From Myxococcota bacterium (lineage in GTDB: Bacteria > Myxococcota_A > UBA9160 > PR03): DNA of 5,837 nucleotides. Positions 1 to 5,837 of this stretch are shown here, one piece after another. The position numbers and the translations under genes are program-made. The notes beneath the pieces are model-generated. The model did no database searches and was not told where the DNA came from. It saw nothing but the letters and a program-made list of their open reading frames with translations. Location of the stretch: positions 1-5,837 of the forward strand of contig JALOQG010000192.1 in the NCBI GenBank assembly GCA_025453505.1. Reading direction: 5' to 3'. Numbering within the stretch: position 1 is the stretch's first letter; each line of letters opens with the position of its first letter.

Positions 1-1838
1 ACGCTCGCGTCACTGCGCTGCGTCGCTTCGGCGGCCGCTTCGGCGAGGCGCAGCGCCTCGGCAGGCTCGTGCAGCGACGCATCGTCCGACGCGGCCAGCA
101 GCCACGCGAGGTTGTTCTTCGCGACGATCGCTTCGGGCCGCGCTCGCAGCGCCGCGCGATACGCCGCGATCGCGTCGCGATCGCGGCCTTCGCCTTGCAG
201 CTCCTCGCCGCGCCGTGCCTGCGCCGTCGCGAGCAGCGCCTCGAGCCGCGGCGACGGCTTTTCCCTCGCAGCCGCCGCGAGGCCGGCCTGCGCCTCGCGG
301 ATCGCGTCGTCGGTCCAGCCGCGTTCGAGCAGTGCGCGGGTGAGATGCTGGCGCAGCACGGGATCGCGCCGATCGAGCCGCACGGCCTCGCGATAGTTCC
401 AGATCGCCTCGTCGCGCAGTCCGCGGGCCCACAACGCTTCGGCGAGGCCGGCGCGCGTCGCGGGCCAGCGCGGGTTGATGCGCAGCGCCTCGCCGAAATG
501 GCGCATGGCGCCCTCGGTGTCGCCGGCCGCGAGACGCGCGCGGCCGACCTTCTCGTGTGCGAGATAGTTCTCGTCCGTCACGGCGAGCGCATGCGTGAAC
601 AGCGTCTCGGTGTCGCGCCACACCTCGATCTGCGCGCGCGCGACGACGCCCAGCGCGATCGTTGCGGCGGCCGTCGCCGTCGCGAACGCCGCGCGCCCGG
701 TACGCGAGCGGCCGAGCCACGCCCACGCCTCGAACGTCACGGCGATCTGCAGGCCGATCAACGGCAGGTAGGCGTAGCGATCCGCGCGCGCCTGCATGCC
801 CGCCTGCACGAGGCCGATCATCGGCACCAGCGTGCCGAGGAACCACAGCCAGCCGACGATCCACCACGGGCGCCGGCCTGCGAGCAGGAGCGCGGCGAGC
901 GTCGCGGCCGCGAGTCCGAAGCTCGCCCGGCCGATCGCGTCGGCGGGCGGCAGCACCAGCGGATGCGGATAGAACGCGGCGAGGCCGGTCGGCCAGAAGG
1001 CCTTCTCGAGATACCAGACGTAGGACATCACGGCGTTGGCGGCGCGCACGTCGAGCGGGATGCCGGCGAGCGACGAAACCGCGCCGCCTTCGCGCTGCGC
1101 GATCGCCGTCATCCACGCCGTGGCCGCTGCGATCGCGAAGAACGGGATCTTCTCGGCGACCGCACGCACGCGGGCGCGTCCGCTGCCGAGACGCCCGAGC
1201 GGCCAGAAGTCGAGCAGCAGCAGCACGAAGGGCAGCGTCACGCCGGTGCTCTTCGAGAGCAGGCCGAGCACGAGCGCGACGAGCGTCGCGGCCCAGCGCG
1301 CGGCGCTCGGCCGGCGGCCATACGCGAGCCACGCGCCGACCGTCGCGACGAAGAAGAAGCCCGAGAGGACGTCCTTCCGCTCGCTCACCCAGGCCACCGA
1401 CTCGACGCGCAGCGGATGCACCGCGAACACGAGCGCGACGCAGAGGGCCGCCATTCGCGCGGCGCCCGCGCGCACGAGCACGTGACCGAGCAGCGCGGCG
1501 GTCGCGGCGTGCCACAGCACGTTCACGACGTGATGCGCTCCCGCGCCCTCGCCCGCGACGGCGCGATCGAGCGCATACGAGAGCCACGTCAGCGGGATCC
1601 AGTTGGCGAACCACGGCTCGAAGGCCATGCGGATGCCTTCGAGCGAGAGTCCGTGCGCGAGGATCGGATTCTCGACGACCGAATGGCCGTCGTCCCAGTC
1701 GACGAACGGAAACTCGCGGACGGGCGCGTAGAGGACGAGGGCGACGGCGAAGGGCAGGGCGACGACCGCGAGCGCGGCGGCGGTCGGCCCGAAGCGTCGG
1801 CGGTCTCCGGACACGCGCCCACGATAGCCTGCGCGCAC
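1..1838 (-). CDS. TMTC-like GT-C membrane glycosyltransferase with C-terminal TPR repeats (C-terminus cut by window edge)
   Basis: I translated this minus-strand frame by hand. It stays open from an in-frame stop at 1871-1869 to the left edge, giving about 612 residues. The protein is polytopic, with a first hydrophobic segment at about residues 18-40 and several more up to about 405. Landmarks of the bacterial TPR/TMTC-like family are FVDWDDG (45-51, acidic pair D49/D50 in the first outer loop, the usual place for the GT-C catalytic or metal-binding acid), NWIPLTW (79-85), HPLRVESVAWVSERKD (141-156), a later VTLPFVLLLLDFWPLG stretch, YVWYLEKAFWP (273-283) and DRYAYLP (353-359). From about 425 onward come at least three TPR-like helical pairs, for example EAIWNYREAVRLD, then a KNNLAWLLA segment typical of the family's last repeats. 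By analogy it would transfer sugar from a lipid-linked donor to proteins at the membrane, but donor and acceptor are unknown. GTG 1838 is preceded by GGAAG seven bases away. GTG 1814 is the alternative start. Family assignment is confident; activity is inferred. Confidence 0.9.
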   Translation of the reverse strand, partial: MRAGYRGRVSGDRRRFGPTAAALAVVALPFAVALVLYAPVREFPFVDWDDGHSVVENPILAHGLSLEGIRMAFEPWFANWIPLTWLSYALDRAVAGEGAGAHHVVNVLWHAATAALLGHVLVRAGAARMAALCVALVFAVHPLRVESVAWVSERKDVLSGFFFVATVGAWLAYGRRPSAARWAATLVALVLGLLSKSTGVTLPFVLLLLDFWPLGRLGSGRARVRAVAEKIPFFAIAAATAWMTAIAQREGGAVSSLAGIPLDVRAANAVMSYVWYLEKAFWPTGLAAFYPHPLVLPPADAIGRASFGLAAATLAALLLAGRRPWWIVGWLWFLGTLVPMIGLVQAGMQARADRYAYLPLIGLQIAVTFEAWAWLGRSRTGRAAFATATAAATIALGVVARAQIEVWRDTETLFTHALAVTDENYLAHEKVGRARLAAGDTEGAMRHFGEALRINPRWPATRAGLAEALWARGLRDEAIWNYREAVRLDRRDPVLRQHLTRALLERGWTDDAIREAQAGLAAAAREKPSPRLEALLATAQARRGEELQGEGRDRDAIAAYRAALRARPEAIVAKNNLAWLLAASDDASLHEPAEALRLAEAAAEATQRSDAS

Positions 1839-1845
1839 CGCACCG

Positions 1846-1850
1846 CTTCC
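1846..1850 (-). promoter_or_regulatory. Shine-Dalgarno candidate for the glycosyltransferase gene
   Basis: On the minus strand GGAAG lies seven bases before GTG 1838. No comparable purine-rich motif precedes the alternative GTG at 1814. This favours the upstream start, which adds eight residues (MRAGYRGR) to the N-terminus. Both starts leave the first membrane segment intact. Confidence 0.45.
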
Positions 1851-1912
1851 GGTCGGCGAGGCGCGAAGCTACGTTGCACCTTCCTCTCCCCCCGCTCGCC
1901 GCTGGACCCGAC

Positions 1913-1916
1913 GGAG
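1913..1916 (+). promoter_or_regulatory. Shine-Dalgarno candidate for the helicase gene
   Basis: GGAG ends eleven bases before GTG 1928, a somewhat long but usable spacing. An ATG at 1917 is in another frame and meets a stop after 13 codons, so it does not start the helicase. The only other in-frame candidate start upstream that I saw is TTG 1874, which has no clear ribosome binding site. Confidence 0.45.
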
Positions 1917-1927
1917 ATGCGTCGCCC

Positions 1928-4117
1928 GTGCTCGAAAGCAGCATTCTCGAAGGACTGAACCCGGAACAGCGCCGCGCCGTCGAGATCACCGAGGGTCCGC
2001 TCCTCGTGCTCGCGGGCGCCGGATCGGGCAAGACGCGCGTGCTCGTGCACCGCATCGCCTATCTCGTCGGCGTCTGCGGCATTCCGCCCGAACAGATCCT
2101 CGCGGTCACGTTCACGAACAAGGCCGCCGGCGAGATGCGCGAACGCGTCGAGAAGCTGCTCGGTCCGGACGCGCACGGGCTGTGGGTCACGACGTTCCAC
2201 TCGGCGTGCGTGCGCATCCTGCGCCGCGACGCCGGACATCTCGGCTTCTCGCGCGGCTTCGCGATCTACGACGAGGACGATTCGCTCTCGCTGGTCAAGG
2301 AGGCGCTGCGCCGTCACGGCAAGGATCCGAAGGTCGAGGACCCGCGCCGCCTGCGCTGGCGCATCGATCAGTGGAAGAACAAGGGCTGGCTGCCGGCGCG
2401 CGCCGCGGAGGCCGCGCACGACCTCGAATCCGAAGAGGCCGCCGACCTCTACGCGACCTACCAGCGCCTGCTCGTCGAGTCGAACGCGCTCGACTTCGGC
2501 GATCTGATCCTGCAGACGACGCAGCTCTTCGAGCGCTTCCCCGAAGTGCTGGCGCACTACCGGCGCCGCTGGAACTACGTGCTCGTCGACGAGTACCAGG
2601 ACACCAACCGCGTGCAGTACGAGCTGGTCCGGCAGCTCGTCTCCGAACACACGAACATCTGTGTCGTGGGAGATCCCAACCAATCGATCTACGCCTGGCG
2701 CGGCGCGAACGTGCGCAACATCATGGACTTCGAGCGCGAGTACCCGGACACGCAGGTCGTCAAGCTGGAGCGCAACTACCGCTCGACGCGCGCGATCCTC
2801 GAAGGCGCGTCGCAGGTCGTGGCGAACAACGAGACCTCCGGCGATCTGCGGCTGCAGGCGCAGCGCGAGGGCGGCGAGAAGATCCGCTTCTTCGAGGCCG
2901 CCGACGACCGCGAAGAGGCGGCGTTCGTCGTGCGCCAGATCCTCGCGACGATCCGCCGCGAGGCGAGGTCGCCGCGCGACTTCGCGATCTTCTACCGCAC
3001 CAACGCACAGTCGCGTTCCTTCGAAGACGAGATGCTCCGCTACGACGTGCCGTACACGATCGTCGGCGGCATGCGCTTCTACGAGCGCGCCGAAGTGAAG
3101 GACGCACTCGCGTACCTGCGCGTCGCGCTGAATCCCGCCGACGCCGCGGCGCTGCGGCGTATCGTCAACGCGCCGCCGCGCGGGATCGGCAAGACCACGC
3201 TCGAGCGCGCCGATCTGCTCGCCCAGCAGCACGGCGTCACGCTGCTGGAGGGCCTGCACCGCTTCGCCGCCAGCGGCGAGGCGGGCCGCGCGACCAACCC
3301 GATCCGCGAGTTCTCGATGCTGATCGACGACCTCGCCCGCGAGGTCCGCACGCGCACGCCGTCCGACGCGATCGCGCACGTGCTGCAGCGCACCGGCTAC
3401 CTGAAGCAGCTCGAAGCCGACGGCACGCCCGAGGCCGAGGCGCGGCTCGAGAACCTGCGCGAACTCGTGTCTGCGGCCGAGGACTTCAGCGTCGAGAGCG
3501 CCGATCCCGACTCCGAGCCGCGCACCGCCACCGAGCTCTTCCTCGACCAGGTCGCGCTGGTGTCGGACGTCGACGGCTGGGACCGGCGCGCCGAGCGCGT
3601 GTCGCTGATGACGGTGCACTCGGCCAAGGGACTCGAGTTCCCGTTCGTCTACGTCGTCGGCCTCGAGGAGGGCATCTTCCCGCACGCGGCGTCGTCGCGC
3701 GACGCGGCGGGACTCGAGGAGGAGCGGCGGCTCTTCTACGTCGCGATGACGCGCGCGATGGAGCGTCTGACGCTGGCGTGCGCGCGCGAACGGCGCCGCT
3801 ATGGCTCGCGCACCTTCGGCGTGCCGTCGCGTTTCCTGCGCGAGATCCCCGAGTCGCTGATCGAGGGCTCGCTGCCGCGCGAGCAGCGCGGCGCGCCGGC
3901 CGGCGAGGCTTCGCTCGACTACGAGCACGCGCAGACCGAGTACGACGAGACCGGCAGCGAGATTCCCAAGGGCATGCGCGTGCGGCATGCGGTGTTCGGG
4001 ATCGGGACGGTGCTCGACGTGCAGGGTCGCGGGCCGGCGCAGAAGCTGCGCATCCGCTTCGACCGCGTGGGCGTGAAGACGCTGCTGCTGCGCTTCGCGA
4101 ACCTGGAGCCTGCGTGA
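1928..4117 (+). CDS. uvrD: UvrD/PcrA-family superfamily 1A ATP-dependent DNA helicase
   Basis: The gene encodes 729 residues, the normal size for UvrD/PcrA (about 720-750). All SF1A motifs are present in order: Q motif LNPEQ (10-14, Q14), Walker A AGAGSGKT (29-36), motif Ia TFTNKAAGEMRER, motif Ib TTFHS, Walker B/motif II VDEYQDT (D221, E222), motif III GDPNQSIYAWRG (248-259, Q252, R258), motif IV with R285 in LERNYRS, motif V TVHSAKGLEF (562-571), and motif VI with RLFYVAMTRA (R609). The C-terminus from about 682 is the Tudor-like domain (GMRVRHAVFGIGTV), which in PcrA binds RNA polymerase. The protein unwinds DNA 3'-5' using ATP and acts in the cytoplasm in nucleotide excision repair, mismatch repair and removal of stalled polymerases. 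No key residue is missing. The start is GTG 1928, just before the conserved N-terminus. The product is clearly UvrD or PcrA rather than Rep or RecB, because the Tudor-like tail is present. The choice between the names uvrD and pcrA is one of convention. Its stop overlaps the next gene's start. Confidence 0.97.
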   Translation: MLESSILEGLNPEQRRAVEITEGPLLVLAGAGSGKTRVLVHRIAYLVGVCGIPPEQILAVTFTNKAAGEMRERVEKLLGPDAHGLWVTTFHSACVRILRRDAGHLGFSRGFAIYDEDDSLSLVKEALRRHGKDPKVEDPRRLRWRIDQWKNKGWLPARAAEAAHDLESEEAADLYATYQRLLVESNALDFGDLILQTTQLFERFPEVLAHYRRRWNYVLVDEYQDTNRVQYELVRQLVSEHTNICVVGDPNQSIYAWRGANVRNIMDFEREYPDTQVVKLERNYRSTRAILEGASQVVANNETSGDLRLQAQREGGEKIRFFEAADDREEAAFVVRQILATIRREARSPRDFAIFYRTNAQSRSFEDEMLRYDVPYTIVGGMRFYERAEVKDALAYLRVALNPADAAALRRIVNAPPRGIGKTTLERADLLAQQHGVTLLEGLHRFAASGEAGRATNPIREFSMLIDDLAREVRTRTPSDAIAHVLQRTGYLKQLEADGTPEAEARLENLRELVSAAEDFSVESADPDSEPRTATELFLDQVALVSDVDGWDRRAERVSLMTVHSAKGLEFPFVYVVGLEEGIFPHAASSRDAAGLEEERRLFYVAMTRAMERLTLACARERRRYGSRTFGVPSRFLREIPESLIEGSLPREQRGAPAGEASLDYEHAQTEYDETGSEIPKGMRVRHAVFGIGTVLDVQGRGPAQKLRIRFDRVGVKTLLLRFANLEPA
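4105..4108 (+). promoter_or_regulatory. Shine-Dalgarno for the methyltransferase gene, inside the helicase coding end
   Basis: GGAG lies five bases before GTG 4114, inside the last codons of the helicase gene. It fixes the methyltransferase start at the GTG that shares GTGA with the helicase stop. The arrangement is the classic signature of translational coupling. Confidence 0.7.
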
Positions 4118-5157
4118 CGTCGATCTTCGAGGCGGCGCGGCACGGGCGCGCGCTCGCGCATGCGCTCGACGCCTTCGCGGTCGTGCCGCTGCTGCGCACG
4201 GGTCTGCGCCTCGGACTCTTCGAGGCGTTGCGCACCCCGCAGAGCGCGGCGGCGCTCGCGGATCGTCTCGGGCTCGAAGCCGATCTGGTGTCGGCCTGGG
4301 CGCGCAATCTCCACGCGCAAGGATGGCTGCAGAAGAAGGGCGACGCCTACCGGCTCGCGCCCGCCACGAATTGGCTGGTGGACGCGCCCGAAGCGCCGTC
4401 GCTGCACGCGCTGCTCGATCACGCCGTCGACACCATGGCGGCGCGGCTCGGCGCGCTGCCGGAGTTGCTGAAGGGCGCCGAACGACCGTCGTTCGGCAGC
4501 GTGGAAGAGGCGCATCGCATGGCGGCGATCACGCGGCTCGTCGAGCCGCGCGCGCTGCGCGTGCTCGAACAGATTCCCGGCGTACGCCATCCGCAGCGCG
4601 TGCTCGACATCGGCTGCGGCCGCGGCGACTACCTCGCGGGGCTGCTGAAGCGCTATCGCGACGCGATGGGCGTCGGCATCGAGATCGAGCCCGTGGTCGC
4701 CGAGGAAGCGCGCCGCCGCCTCGCGGAAGCCGACGTCACGCGCCGCGCCGAAGTAAGGGTCGGCGACTTCCGCACCATGGAGCTGCCGCGCGGCACCTTC
4801 GACCTGATCCTGCTCAACCACAACCTCCACTACTTCGCGCCGGGCGAACGCGTCGCGCTGCTGCGGCGCGCGAAGAGCCGGCTCGTCGAGACGGGTGTGA
4901 TCGCGGTGCAGACGCTCGTGTTGACCGAGGGCATCCTGCCGTCGCTCTTCGGGCTGCAGGCCGGCGCGGCGCTCTTCGATCTCGTGTTGCGCACGCAGCG
5001 CAACCTCCACGGACTGCCCGAGGCCGCAGACGTGCACCAGGCGCTCGCCGACGCCGGCTTCGGCACGACGGGCGAAGTCGCGGTCGTGCCGGGCGGCGCG
5101 GTCCGCTTCATCTGGGGCACCAGCGCGCGCGTGGCCGATGCGAAGGACGGTGCCTAG
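4114..5157 (+). CDS. SAM-dependent methyltransferase, O-methyltransferase-like (winged-helix dimerisation region plus Rossmann domain)
   Basis: The gene encodes 347 residues. The N-terminal part (about 15-90) reads as a winged-helix dimerisation region of the O-methyltransferase type: a segment with LLRTGLRLGLFEAL, then ALADRLGLEADLVSAWARNL, then a wing (GWLQKKGDAYRLAP). The class I Rossmann fold follows: motif I VLDIGCGRGDY (163-173, D165, G167, G169, G171), the acidic residue ending strand 2 in GVGIEIE (E190), motif II around GDF (D218), and motif IV LILLNHNLHYF (232-242 region). H239 lies about where family-2 O-methyltransferases place their catalytic base (the LHDW motif), but that alignment is my inference. 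The C-terminal part (about 275-335) has the usual closing strands, with HQALADAGF. It would transfer a methyl group from SAM to an unidentified small molecule. No signal peptide or membrane anchor is seen, so it should be cytosolic. It overlaps the helicase by four bases and precedes serC by 37 nt. Neither neighbour identifies the substrate. Confidence 0.88.
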   Translation: MTSIFEAARHGRALAHALDAFAVVPLLRTGLRLGLFEALRTPQSAAALADRLGLEADLVSAWARNLHAQGWLQKKGDAYRLAPATNWLVDAPEAPSLHALLDHAVDTMAARLGALPELLKGAERPSFGSVEEAHRMAAITRLVEPRALRVLEQIPGVRHPQRVLDIGCGRGDYLAGLLKRYRDAMGVGIEIEPVVAEEARRRLAEADVTRRAEVRVGDFRTMELPRGTFDLILLNHNLHYFAPGERVALLRRAKSRLVETGVIAVQTLVLTEGILPSLFGLQAGAALFDLVLRTQRNLHGLPEAADVHQALADAGFGTTGEVAVVPGGAVRFIWGTSARVADAKDGA

Positions 5158-5160
5158 ACT
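5155..5160 (+). promoter_or_regulatory. Possible -10 element upstream of serC
   Basis: TAGACT matches the sigma-70 -10 consensus at four of six bases and overlaps the methyltransferase stop codon TAG. At the proper spacing upstream there is only TGGCCG or similar, not a convincing -35. If real, it would let serC be transcribed separately from the helicase operon, with a leader of about 30 nt. The match may be accidental because TAG is needed as the stop. Confidence 0.2.
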
Positions 5161-5194
5161 GCGCCCCCCTCCTTCCGGGACGGCAACACCGATC

Positions 5195-5837
5195 ATGTCC
5201 ACCAGGCCCGCGAGCAAGCCGAAGCGACCCGAGTTCTCTTCCGGACCCTGCGCGAAGCGACCGGGCTGGTCGCTCGCGGCGCTCGAAGGCGCGCTGCTCG
5301 GCCGCTCGCATCGCGCCAAGGCGCCGAAGCGGCGCCTCCAGGCGGTGATCGAGAAGAGCCGGGCGATCCTCGGCATGCCCGCGGAGTGGAAGCTCGCGAT
5401 CGTGCCCGCGTCCGACACCGGCGCGATCGAGATGGCGATGTGGTCGCTGCTCGGCGAGCGGCCGGTGGACGTGCTCGCGTGGGAGAGCTTCGGTCAGGAG
5501 TGGGTCGTCGACGCGACGAAGCAGCTGAAGCTCGAAGCGCGCGTGCTCGACGCTCCCTACGGAGACTTGCCCGATCTCGCGCAGGTGGACTTCGCGCGCG
5601 ACGTCGTCTTCCCCTGGAACGGCACCACGGCCGGCGTGCGCGTGCCGAACGGCGACTGGATCCCGGACGATCGCGCCGGTCTCGTGCTCTGCGATGCGAC
5701 CTCGGCGGTCTTCGCGATGGACGTCGCGTGGCCGAAGCTCGACGTCGTCACGTGGTCCTGGCAGAAGGTGCTCGGCGGCGAGGCCGCGCACGGCATGCTC
5801 GGGCTCTCGCCGCGCGCCGTCGCGCGCCTCGAGTCGT
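5195..5837 (+). CDS. serC: Phosphoserine aminotransferase SerC, N-terminal part (cut by right window edge)
   Basis: This frame gives 214 complete codons from ATG 5195 and stays open to the edge. The full family length is about 370-390, so a little over half is present. The enzyme is a fold-type I PLP aminotransferase that converts 3-phosphohydroxypyruvate and glutamate to phosphoserine and 2-oxoglutarate in the cytosolic serine pathway. It is also used in PLP synthesis in some bacteria. Diagnostic segments are the N-terminal FSSGPCAKRPGW, LLGRSHRAK, VPASDTGAIEMAMWSLLG (V70, S73, G76), VLAWESFG, VVFPWNGTTAGVRVPNGDWI, CDATSA (D167, expected to pair with the PLP ring nitrogen) and SWQKVLGGEAAHGM (K191, expected Schiff-base lysine). 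The pattern fits the alphaproteobacterial/Methanosarcina-type SerC subfamily rather than the E. coli type. The first dozen residues (STRPASKPKRPE) are basic and variable, as is common for this subfamily. The ribosome binding site is weak: only GGGA, about 14 bases upstream. The start is supported by the position of the conserved FSSGP motif shortly after it. Confidence 0.95.
   Translation, partial: MSTRPASKPKRPEFSSGPCAKRPGWSLAALEGALLGRSHRAKAPKRRLQAVIEKSRAILGMPAEWKLAIVPASDTGAIEMAMWSLLGERPVDVLAWESFGQEWVVDATKQLKLEARVLDAPYGDLPDLAQVDFARDVVFPWNGTTAGVRVPNGDWIPDDRAGLVLCDATSAVFAMDVAWPKLDVVTWSWQKVLGGEAAHGMLGLSPRAVARLES

Larger units (their letters stand above)
1839..1927. promoter_or_regulatory. Divergent intergenic region between glycosyltransferase and helicase genes
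   Basis: This gap of about 89 nt separates two genes transcribed away from each other, so it should carry promoters for both. On the plus strand the best -10-like element I see is TACGTT at 1870-1875, with TTCCGG at 1847-1852 after a 17 nt spacer. Both are poor matches to sigma-70 consensus (three and two of six bases). On the minus strand TATCGT (1826-1821) matches -10 at four of six, but it lies only six bases before GTG 1814, which would imply a leaderless message. A run of pyrimidines (1881-1895) contributes nothing recognisable. No operator palindrome or terminator hairpin is evident. Confidence 0.4.

Noticed and set aside
1200..1240. A short run of repeated CAG triplets
   Set aside because: On the coding (minus) strand it is a run of Leu codons in a membrane segment of the glycosyltransferase. 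It is not a repeat element.
662..1927. An N-terminal extension of the helicase frame of more than 400 codons
   Set aside because: The frame happens to be open upstream, but the extension is Arg/Ser/Ala-rich noise lying antisense to the glycosyltransferase. Homologous helicases begin shortly before LNPEQ, so GTG 1928 is the sensible start.
69..1958. A 629-codon plus-strand open frame antisense to the glycosyltransferase gene
   Set aside because: The product is almost all Arg, Glu, Ala, Asp and His without hydrophobic segments or motifs, while the opposite strand encodes a recognisable membrane protein.
10..2055. A 681-codon minus-strand open frame beginning with ATG over the glycosyltransferase gene and into the helicase start
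   Set aside because: Its translation is low-complexity and dominated by arginine, alanine and glycine, with no family motif. The neighbouring minus-strand frame carries all the TMTC-like motifs, so this is a compositional shadow.
1589..3988. A 799-codon minus-strand open frame antisense to the helicase gene
   Set aside because: It is rich in Arg, Leu, Asp, Glu and Val because it mirrors the GC-biased codons of the helicase. I recognise no domain in it, and the sense strand encodes a fully conserved helicase.
5158..5194. A possible terminator between the methyltransferase and serC genes
   Set aside because: The only inverted match is a three-base CCG/CGG stem around GGA, with no following T-run. 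It is too weak to be a terminator.
3919..5418. A 499-codon minus-strand open frame antisense to the methyltransferase and the start of serC
   Set aside because: It spans the boundaries of three sense genes, shows no recognisable domain, and has the residue bias expected of an antisense shadow.

Overview
The window is high-GC bacterial DNA, roughly 70% G+C by eye, with strong G/C bias at third codon positions. It is densely coded. I see four protein genes, two of them cut by the window edges. I see no RNA gene, CRISPR array, insertion sequence or prophage element. The gene content and codon style fit a Gram-negative, GC-rich lineage such as Myxococcota, the former Deltaproteobacteria or a related uncultured group. 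The sequence alone does not fix the taxon.

Layout: positions 1 to about 1838 on the minus strand hold most of a polytopic membrane protein. It has a TMTC-like GT-C glycosyltransferase core followed by TPR repeats, and its C-terminus runs off the left edge. A divergent intergenic gap of about 89 nt (1839-1927) follows. On the plus strand come a complete UvrD/PcrA-type superfamily 1A DNA helicase (1928-4117), a SAM-dependent methyltransferase with an N-terminal winged-helix dimerisation region (4114-5157), and the first 214 codons of a phosphoserine aminotransferase, SerC (5195 to the right edge).

The helicase and methyltransferase genes overlap by four bases (GTGA), and a good Shine-Dalgarno sits inside the end of the helicase gene, so they are very probably co-transcribed and translationally coupled. 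SerC follows after 37 nt and may belong to the same transcript or have its own start. The three plus-strand products serve different processes (DNA repair/replication, methylation of an unknown substrate, serine biosynthesis), so the cluster looks like a housekeeping operon by position rather than one pathway.

I found no convincing evidence of a previously undescribed system. The most useful leads are the coupled helicase-methyltransferase pair, the unassigned methyltransferase substrate, and the TMTC-like glycosyltransferase, which carries a substitution in a motif I remember as conserved. Many very long arginine-rich open frames exist on both strands. They are by-products of base composition, and the real glycosyltransferase frame is one that stays open through the left edge and starts with GTG.
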